Of a DNA stretch of 9,532 nt, positions 1 through 6,532 are shown piece by piece. Numbering within the stretch: the stretch's first letter is position 1; each line of letters opens with the position of its first letter. The notes below the pieces were generated by a model. It did no database searches. It was not told the origin of the DNA and saw nothing but the letters and a program-made list of their open reading frames with translations. The translations under genes and the position numbers were made by a program. Origin of the DNA: an uncultured Lachnospiraceae bacterium (GTDB lineage: Bacteria > Bacillota_A > Clostridia > Lachnospirales > Lachnospiraceae); contig CAJUFW010000046.1 of NCBI GenBank assembly GCA_910585655.1, positions 1 to 9,532 on the forward strand, in the 5' to 3' direction.

Positions 1-2
1 TC

Positions 3-25
3 GGTAGATAAAATAATTATCTACC
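3..25. repeat. Perfect 9-bp inverted repeat with 5-bp spacer, possible operator
   Basis: GGTAGATAA at 3-11 is repeated as TTATCTACC at 17-25. The arms are AT-rich and no T-run follows on either side, so it looks more like a dimeric-regulator operator than an intrinsic terminator. Its relation to the operon starting 350 bp downstream is unknown. Confidence 0.4.
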
Positions 26-57
26 TCCTACCCGATTATGATAGGAAAGTTCTCCTT

Positions 58-74
58 ACGTTTTTTGAAAACGT
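58..74. repeat. 7-bp inverted repeat
   Basis: ACGTTTT at 58-64 pairs with AAAACGT at 68-74 across a 3-base centre. It is a short perfect palindrome, possibly a protein-binding site. Because the sequence is AT-rich, a chance origin is possible. Confidence 0.25.
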
Positions 75-105
75 GTTGTCATGCCGTTAGCCTGTTTTTT
101 CAAAA

Positions 106-142
106 ATCCGGCATCGTATCTACGGGGACAATGTAGCCGGAT
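106..142. repeat. Inverted repeat / hairpin, terminator-like on the - strand
   Basis: ATCCGGC at 106-112 pairs with GCCGGAT at 136-142 around 23 bases, within which TAC (121-123) can pair with GTA (133-135). Read on the - strand the stem is followed by TTTTTG, as in an intrinsic terminator. However, no - strand gene lies upstream of it in that orientation. It may instead be an operator or a leader-RNA structure. Confidence 0.35.
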
Positions 143-254
143 GAGTGCAAAAAAACATATTAAATAATTGCGCTTTTATTTTATGTAAATATTTCCTGCA
201 AAAAGCAACTATGTTTTTTAAAAGAAAATGCTGGCATCGGAGTTTTTTTCCGTT

Positions 255-260
255 TATACT
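255..260 (+). promoter_or_regulatory. Possible -10 box of the operon promoter
   Basis: TATACT at 255-260 differs by one base from the sigma-70/sigma-A -10 consensus. The hexamer 17 bp upstream (232-237, TGGCAT) is a poor -35, which would fit a promoter needing an activator such as the AraC-type regulator encoded at 4085-6481. A start near 267 would give a leader of about 105 nt containing the two hairpins at 275-315. The call rests on one motif only. Confidence 0.35.
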
Positions 261-274
261 ATAAGAAAATCATA

Positions 275-315
275 ACTCTGGTTTCAGAGTATTCCTGACT
301 GTGTTCTTTCACAGT
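275..315 (+). promoter_or_regulatory. Two tandem small hairpins in the putative 5' leader
   Basis: ACTCTG (275-280) pairs with CAGAGT (285-290) across a GTTT loop. Seven bases later ACTGTG (298-303) pairs with CACAGT (310-315) across a TTCTTT loop. Both are perfect 6-bp stems with similar arms. The second is followed at once by AGGAG (316-320), but no start codon is suitably spaced after it. They do not resemble a riboswitch class I can name. As DNA they could be paired operator sites near the promoter. Confidence 0.35.
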
Positions 316-373
316 AGGAGAGAAATCTGTTATACGGTTAAGAAAGTAAAAATTGAGAAAGTGAGGAAAAAAT

Positions 374-1486
374 ATGAGAAACGGAAAATTACAGGTAGCG
401 GTAATCGGCTGCGGAGGAATTGCAAATTCCAAGCATTTCCCGGCATTGACTTCCCAGGCGGGCAAGTGCGAGATCGTTGCCTTCTGTGATATCATCGTAG
501 AACGTGCCGAAAAGGCGGCGAAGGAATATGGAGTGCCGGATGCCAAAGTATACGAGGATTACCAGGAGCTTCTAAAGGATCCGGAAATTGACGTCGTGCA
601 TGTCTGTACGCCGAACGTAGCGCATTGCCCGATTACAGTAGCAGCCTTTGAGGCAGGTAAGCATGTGCTGTGTGAGAAGCCGATGGCGGCGACGACTGAG
701 GATGCCGAAAAGATGATGGATGCCTGGAGAAAATCGGGTAAAAAATTTACGATTGGCTATCAGAATCGATTCCGCACCGACGCTCAAATGCTAAAGCGCG
801 CCTGCGAGGAAGGAAAGCTAGGAGAAATCTACTTTGCCAAAGCCCATGCCGTCAGAAGACGCGCCGTGCCGACCTGGGGTGTGTTCCCGGATAAATCCAA
901 GCAGGGAGGCGGACCGTTGATTGATATTGGAACACATGCCCTGGATATTACCTTGTGGTGTATGGATAATTATAAGCCGGTATCGGTGATGGGTTCCGTA
1001 TTTGAAAAGCTCGGGCATCTGCCGGAGGCTGCAGAAGGAAATATGTTTGGACCATGGGATACGAAAACCTATGAAGTAGAGGATTCGGCATTTGGCTTTA
1101 TTAAAATGGAAGACGGAGCGACAATTTTCTTAGAATCAGCCTGGGCGTTGAATGTCAAGGATTCAAGAGAAGCCGCTGCTACCTTGTGCGGGACGAAGGC
1201 AGGAGCAGAGATGGTAGGAGGCATGAGCGCTGAGGGTTATGATTTGGTCTTTAATCAGACAACCGGCGGGGTGCTGACGGAGGAGCATATTTCCGATGCT
1301 GGAGCAATCGCTTATTTTGAAGGCAGCACAGGCGGCACGCCGGAAGTAAAGGAATGTGAACAGTGGTTGAGCGCTATTTTAGAAAACAAGGATCCGTTGG
1401 TAAAGCCGGAGCAGGCGTTTGTCGTTACACAGATTTTGGATAAAATTTATCAGTCTGCCGCAACCGGCAAGGAAGTAAAGCTATAA
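374..1486 (+). CDS. Gfo/Idh/MocA family NAD(P)-dependent oxidoreductase
   Basis: Predicted cytoplasmic 370-aa sugar (or inositol) dehydrogenase, a normal length for the family. The N-terminal Rossmann domain shows the nucleotide-binding motif GCGGIA at residues 12-17. The EKP motif follows at 101-103, where Lys102 is the usual catalytic lysine. The substrate-domain signature DxGxHxxD is at 184-191, with Asp184 and His188 as likely catalytic residues. No signal peptide is seen. The start is supported by GTGAGGA 6 nt upstream. Family members oxidise a sugar hydroxyl with a bound or exchangeable NAD(P). The enzyme acting before C-glycoside cleavage (DgpA in the puerarin degrader) belongs to this superfamily and makes a 3-oxo glycoside. 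Because the next genes resemble the cleavage subunits, C3 oxidation of a glycosyl group is the favoured inference. Its own substrate cannot be read from the sequence; inositol or another free sugar remains possible. Confidence 0.93.
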   Translation: MRNGKLQVAVIGCGGIANSKHFPALTSQAGKCEIVAFCDIIVERAEKAAKEYGVPDAKVYEDYQELLKDPEIDVVHVCTPNVAHCPITVAAFEAGKHVLCEKPMAATTEDAEKMMDAWRKSGKKFTIGYQNRFRTDAQMLKRACEEGKLGEIYFAKAHAVRRRAVPTWGVFPDKSKQGGGPLIDIGTHALDITLWCMDNYKPVSVMGSVFEKLGHLPEAAEGNMFGPWDTKTYEVEDSAFGFIKMEDGATIFLESAWALNVKDSREAAATLCGTKAGAEMVGGMSAEGYDLVFNQTTGGVLTEEHISDAGAIAYFEGSTGGTPEVKECEQWLSAILENKDPLVKPEQAFVVTQILDKIYQSAATGKEVKL

Positions 1487-1516
1487 AACGCTTGCAGGAA
1501 ATTGCAAAAAGTCAAA

Positions 1517-1532
1517 TAGGCATGTAGGCATG
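1517..1532. repeat. Tandem 8-bp direct repeat TAGGCATG x2
   Basis: TAGGCATG occurs at 1517-1524 and again, immediately, at 1525-1532, in the 145-bp gap between the dehydrogenase and the TIM-barrel gene. Direct repeats are a common arrangement for AraC-type binding sites, but an 8-bp period is shorter than one helical turn. A simple duplication is equally possible. Confidence 0.3.
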
Positions 1533-1563
1533 TATAGTTGGCTCGTTGCATCGCAGGAATAAA

Positions 1564-1598
1564 GCGTCAGGATGTGAAGCGGTAAAGCATCCTGACGC
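1564..1598 (+). promoter_or_regulatory. Perfect 11-bp stem-loop between the first and second operon genes
   Basis: GCGTCAGGATG (1564-1574) pairs exactly with CATCCTGACGC (1588-1598) around a 13-nt loop. The stem is GC-rich and lies 77 bp after the dehydrogenase stop and 33 bp before the next start. No U-tract follows on the + strand (the next bases are AATAGATAG), so a complete intrinsic terminator is unlikely. A partial terminator, an mRNA-processing or 3'-end-protecting hairpin that sets different levels for gene 1 and the downstream genes, or a regulator site are the candidates. Confidence 0.55.
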
Positions 1599-1631
1599 AA
1601 TAGATAGTAAAAAAAGAAAAGGAGTGAGGAC

Positions 1632-2681
1632 ATGTCAAAGATCAAAACCTGCGTCAGTTTATACAGTTTGCAGGACGAATATTTAAACGGGCGTATGAGT
1701 CTGGGGGATATTATGCACTTTGTCAAGGATCTGGGAGTGGAGGGAATTGAGATTCTTCCGGATCAGATGTTAAAGGGTGCGCCGGAGCTGTCGGAGGAAA
1801 CGTTGGCGGAATGGAAGCGACTGATAGCGGAAACTGGTTTAAAGCCAGTGGCTGCAGATGTTTTTTTGAATACGAATCTTTATAAAAACCGTACTTTAAC
1901 CCATCGAGAGAGTATTGACCTGTTGATTCAGGAAATCAAGCAGGCGGCTCAGTTGGGAATTCATCTTATCCGCCTGGTGTCAATGATACCATACTGGGTA
2001 ATTCGTCCGTTGCTTCCATATTGTGAACAGTATGACGTAACGATTGCCCTGGAGGTACATGCGGCAATGGCGTTTGACATTCCGGAGACAATGGCGTTTA
2101 TTGAAGAGATGAAAGCTGTTAATTCTCCGTATGTCGGTCTGGTAGTGGATACCGGGATTTTCTGCCGACGTTTTCCGCGGGTCGTACGGGATTATGAAAC
2201 TTCGGTAGGAACCAGCCCGGAAATTTTTGATTATATTGATTCCTTATTTGCAGAAGGGAAGGATTTACACCAGGTGCTAAGAGAGTACCAAAAGGAGCAT
2301 CCAGGGCAGTATCCGGACGGCTTGTTGGCTGCTATGAAAACGCCGCACGATCAGATGTCGGTGCCGCTTTGCGATGGTTATGAGAATCTGCCGTTTTCCG
2401 TTATGGACGACTGTCTGCCGTATATCAAGCATATTCATTTCAAACTTTTTGAAATGGCAGCAGATGGGATAGAATCCGAGGACGGCGGAATGTCCGAATA
2501 TTCGATCGACTATAAGAAACTGTTAGAGTATCTGCAGGAACATCACTATGACGGCTATGTCGCTACAGAATATGAAGGAAACCGCTTTACTCTGTCCGGA
2601 AAACCGACAGTAGAAAAGGAACAGGTAACAGCGCACCAGGCATACATTCAGAAATGTCTGAAAGAGATTCAGGGGGTGTAG
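1632..2681 (+). CDS. TIM-barrel sugar isomerase/epimerase-like protein; probable C-glycoside deglycosidase alpha subunit
   Basis: 349-aa protein of the xylose-isomerase-like TIM-barrel (AP endonuclease 2) superfamily. The expected metal ligands are visible at strand ends: Glu141 in ALEVH, Asp173 in VVDTG, His267 or His269 in KHIHFK, and Glu313 (or Glu315) in ATEYEG. These would hold a divalent ion such as Mn2+. A large insertion around residues 180-255 separates the third and fourth ligands. Such an elaborated barrel next to a DUF6379 protein is the hallmark of C-glycoside deglycosidases (DgpC, CarC, DfgA), which cleave a 3-oxo glycosyl-aglycone bond by beta-elimination in the cytoplasm. The start has AAGGAG at 1619-1624, 7 nt upstream. 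The next gene begins 2 nt after the stop. Alternative roles are a 3-keto-sugar isomerase or epimerase, or cleavage of O-glycosides. The fold is certain; the reaction is inferred mainly from the neighbour. Confidence 0.9.
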   Translation: MSKIKTCVSLYSLQDEYLNGRMSLGDIMHFVKDLGVEGIEILPDQMLKGAPELSEETLAEWKRLIAETGLKPVAADVFLNTNLYKNRTLTHRESIDLLIQEIKQAAQLGIHLIRLVSMIPYWVIRPLLPYCEQYDVTIALEVHAAMAFDIPETMAFIEEMKAVNSPYVGLVVDTGIFCRRFPRVVRDYETSVGTSPEIFDYIDSLFAEGKDLHQVLREYQKEHPGQYPDGLLAAMKTPHDQMSVPLCDGYENLPFSVMDDCLPYIKHIHFKLFEMAADGIESEDGGMSEYSIDYKKLLEYLQEHHYDGYVATEYEGNRFTLSGKPTVEKEQVTAHQAYIQKCLKEIQGV

Positions 2682-2683
2682 GA

Positions 2684-3076
2684 ATGTTTGACAATAATGT
2701 GTTTATCGAAAATTCATGCGTCAATACAGAAGAAGCAGGACAGGTGACAGGTTATGAGCTGCAGACCCATATCACCTATTACCGGGGGATACCGCTTTCG
2801 ATGATCGAGTACATCCGGGTGGAGGCAGACGGTATAGAAGCAGCGCCGGAGGCGATCCGGATTTCCGTTGACCAAAAGGATTGGTTTACCTTACCGGAGG
2901 TAGAAACCGTAACCAGTTATAAATGGGAATACGGCGAACCGCTTTATATTCGGGTGCTGCAAGAAGGCGGTCTTGGTAAAGGACATCACAAGGTAAAACT
3001 GACCGTTGCAACCCGCACGGCGTATATTCCGGTGCCATTAGAGGGAATCAAAGAAAGAGAGGTCGTCATAGCATGA
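2684..3076 (+). CDS. DUF6379-like small subunit, C-glycoside deglycosidase beta subunit family
   Basis: 130-aa protein of predicted mostly beta structure, with no signal peptide and no membrane segment. Recognisable features are the opening MFDNN-VFIENS, the YYRGIPLSMIEYIRVEADG block (about residues 36-54), ETVTSYKWEYGEP (79-91) and the C-terminal YIPVPLEGI. In my memory of the family this pattern matches the small subunit (DgpB, DfgB, CarB) that assembles with the TIM-barrel subunit and helps form the active site of C-glycoside deglycosidase. The ATG at 2684 is chosen over an in-frame upstream ATG at 2654 because it is preceded by AGGGGG (2671-2676) at 7 nt and leaves the upstream gene intact. 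It starts 2 nt after the TIM-barrel stop and its TGA overlaps the next ATG, so the genes are translationally coupled. That fits a fixed-ratio complex. Confidence 0.85.
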   Translation: MFDNNVFIENSCVNTEEAGQVTGYELQTHITYYRGIPLSMIEYIRVEADGIEAAPEAIRISVDQKDWFTLPEVETVTSYKWEYGEPLYIRVLQEGGLGKGHHKVKLTVATRTAYIPVPLEGIKEREVVIA

Positions 3077-4026
3077 CGGAAAAAGTGTTAGGGCTTTCTT
3101 TTGGAAGAAAACAGGGCAATACGGATATTATGGTAAAAACCGCATTGATGGAATGTAAAAAAGCCGGATATGGGGTGCAGTTTATCCGGGTAGACGATTT
3201 GGATATTAAACCATGTACGGGCTGTATTTCCTGCGTGGTAGGGATGACGACAGGTCGGGGAAAGGGCGGCTGTCCGCTTCAGGATGACTTTGCGATTCTT
3301 GACGAGGCGTTGATGGAATGTGATGCGTTGATCGTAGGATCTCCGACCTATGTTTTGAGCCCGACCGGACGATTTAAAACGGTCTGCGACCGGATCGGAC
3401 CATCCCACGATATTACCTTTCGTAAGGCGACTTATGAGGAAGGGCTAGCGGCAGGGAAGGAAGCCAGTCAGCTTCCGGATGTCAGGAGTTTTAAAAAACG
3501 GGTGGGCGCTTTGATTTCGGTAGGCGGGGCAATGACGAAAAACTGGCTGGCATTTATGTTGCCGACCATGTATGAAATCACGATGTCCATGGGGATTGAT
3601 GTGATTGATATGCACGAATATCATGGCGCAATGGCATATGAGCATGTACTGGGCAACGAACCGGAGATCGCGCGGATGAAAGAGGTTGGAAGGCACATTG
3701 TAGAAGCTCTTCGGGCAGAAAGCGAGGAAGAACGGGTTCGCTTCCGCGGGGAGGACGAAGGCGTCTGCCCGGTCTGCCATTGCGATATGCTGACAGTAGG
3801 AAAGGACAGAATCGGTGTAGAATGCCCGGTCTGTGGGATTGCAGGCAGGCTTTCTATAGTAGACGGCAGGATAACCGTTGAGTTTTCCGAGGCAGAACAA
3901 AAGCGTTCCAGACTGCATTGGGAAGGGAAGCTCGAACATTCCACGGAGATTAAAACAAAAGCCGTAGGACCCGGGCAGATAGCGGATTTGAAGGAACGGC
4001 TTGCAAAATACCAAAGACTCACATAA
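3073..4026 (+). CDS. Flavodoxin-fold NAD(P)H-dependent oxidoreductase with Fe-S-like cysteine motif and zinc-ribbon region
   Basis: 317-aa probable cytoplasmic flavoprotein. Residues 1 to about 215 form an NADPH-dependent FMN reductase-like domain, with the phosphate-binding segment SFGRKQGNTD (9-18) and the flavin-site motif GSPTYVLSPTG (89-99). A cluster Cys48-x2-Cys51-x2-Cys54-x12-Cys67 resembles the compact cysteine motif of iron-sulfur flavoproteins (Isf), though the last spacing is long. Residues 231-270 add a rubredoxin- or zinc-ribbon-like module with CPVC at 232-235 and CPVC at 251-254 (plus Cys237). A charged helical tail follows. The start ATG overlaps the previous stop (ATGA), with AGAGAGG upstream. 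In this operon it could recycle the NAD(P)H formed by sugar oxidation, or reduce an aglycone. Both are inference. Such proteins are often left as 'flavodoxin family protein' or 'NAD(P)H-dependent oxidoreductase'. Confidence 0.88.
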   Translation: MTEKVLGLSFGRKQGNTDIMVKTALMECKKAGYGVQFIRVDDLDIKPCTGCISCVVGMTTGRGKGGCPLQDDFAILDEALMECDALIVGSPTYVLSPTGRFKTVCDRIGPSHDITFRKATYEEGLAAGKEASQLPDVRSFKKRVGALISVGGAMTKNWLAFMLPTMYEITMSMGIDVIDMHEYHGAMAYEHVLGNEPEIARMKEVGRHIVEALRAESEEERVRFRGEDEGVCPVCHCDMLTVGKDRIGVECPVCGIAGRLSIVDGRITVEFSEAEQKRSRLHWEGKLEHSTEIKTKAVGPGQIADLKERLAKYQRLT

Positions 4027-4084
4027 AATCCTATTATAAGAGAAGTGCAAACAAAAGATCAAAAAAGGAGTGACGCCCACAAAC

Positions 4085-6481
4085 ATGACAGCAACATCAA
4101 CCAAAAAGGAACCTCCTGCCAAGTTAGAGCTATTGTCCGGAACCGAGGAGCCTCGTCATGAGCATGCTGAAATCGAGCTGCTCTATGTCGCGGAAGGAAC
4201 CTGTGACGTTTCCTACCGGAAGGAGCAGTATCGGCTGGAGCAGGAGGATGTTCTGCTTATCAATACCGAGCGCGAACATAGTGTTTCTGCGGGAGGGGAT
4301 TCCCTGATCTGCAAGCTTTCTTATCCGTACTATGAGATCTGCCGGGAGTTAGAGGAGGATTATCTTCTGTTTCGCTGCAACAGCATAACAGAGCATGGCT
4401 TTCAATATGATCGGCTGAGGAAACAGATTCGGAAGGTACTTTTAGAATATGCCAGCAACAGCAGCAATCAGCAGTACCGTCTGCATGGTCTTTGCCAGTT
4501 GCTGCTTTCTTACCTTTTGGATAATTTCAAAATGACAAGCATCAGTGTAGAAAATAGCAGGGAGTGGGAGGATGACCAGAAGCTGGCTGTGATTAAGGGC
4601 TATATCCATGAGCATTACCGGGAGGGCGGAAGCTTGTCTGCTCTGGCGGAGCGTCTGTATTTATCTCCATCCTCGTTGTCTCGTTATTTTAAAAAGATGA
4701 CCGGGGAGGCATTTAGCAAATACATTCGTAAGCTCCGGCTGCAAAAGGTAGTAGAGCAGCTTGTGACAACAGATTTTTCCGTGACGCATATCGCTATTGA
4801 GCAGGGATACAGTACACCCTCTGCATTAAATAAGGACTTTAAGGAATATTTTCATAAAACGCCGAAGGAATACCGGGAGCTATATCAGACAACGGTATTG
4901 CCGAGACAGAAAAAGGAACAGGGGCAGAACCAGAAGCAGCGACTGAAAACGCTTTTGAATATCAAAGAGGAGCAGGAAGCGGCAGAGAAGGATTATGAAG
5001 ATATTCATGCAGACATTTCCAGACAGGAGCCTTATAAAAAATGGGTGACAAGAATTATGAACGTCGGGGAAGCGGTCGTGCTAAAAGACGCGCAAATGCA
5101 GGAGCATGTGCTGCTGTTAAAGCAAAGGCTTCATATAGAATATATTCGGATTTGGTCGTTATTTTCCAAAAACCTGATGATTGTAGGAGAAAAACAGGGA
5201 GAATATAACTTCCATCAGTTGGACAGTATCCTGGATTTTTGTATCAGTCATGATCTCAAGCTGTTTTTGGATATGGGGCAGAGAACCAATTTGGCGATGT
5301 CCAGTGAGAAAAAATATTTGTATAAACGGGAGGAAGGGATTGAGTTCGAGTCGGAAGGGGAATGGATTCGGCTGATGGAGCAGTTTTTCCGACATATCTG
5401 GAAACGATACGGAGAGGATACCATCAGCGGCTGGATTGTGGAATTTACCTTTTTTCTCAATGCAAGACCTTATTATATGGCGGATACGTTCAGCGCTCGT
5501 CGGGTGTGGGAATTAGGCTATCGGATTGTAAAAAAATATATCCCTCATGGAAGAATTGCTGCTCCGGGCTTACTTGCCGGACTGGATCAGGATTTGATGA
5601 GCCAGGTACTGGATTCCTTTTTTGGAACGGATCTTTTGCCGGATATTTTCACCTCTTACAATTTCCCTTATCGTCCGACTGACGAAGAGTATCATTACCA
5701 GAAGTTAAATAATGATGATTTTCTCAAACGGCAGATTCAGATGATACGGGAGGAATTAGAGCGGCATGGTTATCAGGGAGATTACTATATTACGGATTGG
5801 AACAACAGTCTGGCGAATCGGAATTATCTCCAGGATAGCTGCTACCGGGGAACCTTTTTGCTGAAAAATATTTTGGATAATTATGAGAGCGTGGGCGAAA
5901 TGGGCATCTGGTATGCCTCGGATCTGTTGAACTTTTATTATGATTCTACCAGACTGCTTTCCGGAAGCGGAGGACTGGTTTCTAAAGATGGGATTTGTAA
6001 GCCAGTATTTTATGCCTTGCTGTTTATGAGTCATTTAGGGCGTTACCGGATTGCGCAGGGGGAAAATTATATCGTAACAAAGGACAGCGACGAGAAATTG
6101 TATCTTTTGGTGTTCCACAATAAAAGTTTGAATTACCAGTATTATCTTTCAGATGAGGACGCATACAGACCGGACGAGGTAACGCGTCTATTTCAAAATC
6201 AGGATAGTTTAAAGCTGGTCGTTGAGTTAAAAAACTTAAAAGTTGACGGTAGCTATGCCATCCGGGAAAAGATAGTCAACGAAGAGGCGGGAAACGTACT
6301 GAACAAGTGGAAAGAACTGGGTTTTGATCAGGATTTGAATTATGAGGATATCGAATATTTAAAGCAGATTTCTGTACCGGAGGTAAAAATCGAGCATGTT
6401 CAAGTGGAGAAAAAGCGTCTGCAATTAACGATGGTGCTGGCGCCACATGAAATAAGATGGATAGAAATTACCAAGGACTAA
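4085..6481 (+). CDS. AraC-family transcriptional regulator fused to a GH39-like domain
   Basis: 798-aa predicted DNA-binding sensor, much longer than a typical 300-aa AraC protein. An N-terminal cupin-like arm (about 20-95) carries HxHxxxE (His25, His27, Glu31). The AraC double helix-turn-helix spans about 166-266, with helices around LSALAERLYLSPSSLSRYF and VTHIAIEQGYSTPSALNKDF. A charged, Gln-rich linker (273-313) leads to a GH39 beta-xylosidase-like TIM barrel plus beta domain (about 315-798). By eye the catalytic residues are degenerate. The Asn-Glu of the acid/base motif falls on Phe456-Phe457, and the nucleophile Glu of ITEWN is Asp571 (ITDWNNS at 569-575). It therefore probably binds, rather than cleaves, a glycoside and controls the upstream genes. 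Start: ATG at 4085 has AAGGAG (4065-4070) at a long 14-nt spacing. GTG at 4070 would add five residues but overlaps that site, so the start is uncertain. Confidence 0.9.
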   Translation: MTATSTKKEPPAKLELLSGTEEPRHEHAEIELLYVAEGTCDVSYRKEQYRLEQEDVLLINTEREHSVSAGGDSLICKLSYPYYEICRELEEDYLLFRCNSITEHGFQYDRLRKQIRKVLLEYASNSSNQQYRLHGLCQLLLSYLLDNFKMTSISVENSREWEDDQKLAVIKGYIHEHYREGGSLSALAERLYLSPSSLSRYFKKMTGEAFSKYIRKLRLQKVVEQLVTTDFSVTHIAIEQGYSTPSALNKDFKEYFHKTPKEYRELYQTTVLPRQKKEQGQNQKQRLKTLLNIKEEQEAAEKDYEDIHADISRQEPYKKWVTRIMNVGEAVVLKDAQMQEHVLLLKQRLHIEYIRIWSLFSKNLMIVGEKQGEYNFHQLDSILDFCISHDLKLFLDMGQRTNLAMSSEKKYLYKREEGIEFESEGEWIRLMEQFFRHIWKRYGEDTISGWIVEFTFFLNARPYYMADTFSARRVWELGYRIVKKYIPHGRIAAPGLLAGLDQDLMSQVLDSFFGTDLLPDIFTSYNFPYRPTDEEYHYQKLNNDDFLKRQIQMIREELERHGYQGDYYITDWNNSLANRNYLQDSCYRGTFLLKNILDNYESVGEMGIWYASDLLNFYYDSTRLLSGSGGLVSKDGICKPVFYALLFMSHLGRYRIAQGENYIVTKDSDEKLYLLVFHNKSLNYQYYLSDEDAYRPDEVTRLFQNQDSLKLVVELKNLKVDGSYAIREKIVNEEAGNVLNKWKELGFDQDLNYEDIEYLKQISVPEVKIEHVQVEKKRLQLTMVLAPHEIRWIEITKD

Positions 6482-6488
6482 ATAAGAA

Positions 6489-6522
6489 CCCCGCCTTGCA
6501 GGATCCTCCACCTGCGGCGGGG
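6489..6522. terminator. GC-rich hairpin between convergent genes, probable bidirectional terminator
   Basis: CCCCGCC (6489-6495) plus GCAGG (6498-6502) pair with CCTGC (6511-6515) plus GGCGGGG (6516-6522), with a TT bulge and an 8-nt loop. It starts 8 bp after the AraC-GH39 stop and ends 11 bp before the end of the membrane protein gene. The sequence following on the - strand is TTCTTATTTAG, fairly U-rich. On the + strand the tail is CGTTCCTG and weak. It most clearly terminates the - strand operon and may also serve the + strand. Confidence 0.75.
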
Positions 6523-6532
6523 CGTTCCTGCC

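Larger units (their letters stand above)
1..373. other. AT-rich upstream regulatory region without a gene
   Basis: No convincing gene is visible here. The stretch is clearly AT-rich compared with the coding sequence to its right. It holds at least five short perfect inverted repeats, a possible -10 box at 255-260, and the Shine-Dalgarno site GTGAGGA at 361-367 that serves the start at 374. This density of symmetry immediately before a catabolic operon suggests the operon's control region. It may also include the 3' end of a gene lying to the left. Confidence 0.6.

Noticed and set aside
66..82. Possible catabolite-repression (cre) site around TGAAAACGTGTTGTCA
   Set aside because: The two half-sites are one base too far apart and the central positions do not fit the cre consensus.
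1..90. Frame open from the left edge to a TAG at 88-90, possible end of an upstream gene
   Set aside because: Only 29 codons, passing through an inverted repeat, with no recognisable protein pattern. It cannot be separated from chance.
301..489. Short + strand frame beginning with GTG inside the leader hairpin
   Set aside because: It has no ribosome site before it and runs out of frame into the dehydrogenase gene. The basic composition reflects A-rich leader DNA.
1564..1598. Reading the intergenic stem-loop as a full intrinsic terminator ending a one-gene transcript
   Set aside because: No run of T follows the stem on the + strand, and the downstream genes share the same orientation and pathway.
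2654..2683. Upstream in-frame ATG giving the DUF6379-like protein ten more residues
   Set aside because: It lies inside the TIM-barrel gene without a good ribosome site. The ATG at 2684 has AGGGGG at ideal spacing and gives the expected MFDNN start.
3445..4122. Long open frame on the - strand (225 codons) opposite the flavoprotein gene
   Set aside because: Its translation shows no domain pattern, it lies fully antisense to a gene with clear motifs, and it has no suitable Shine-Dalgarno site. It is a by-product of codon bias.
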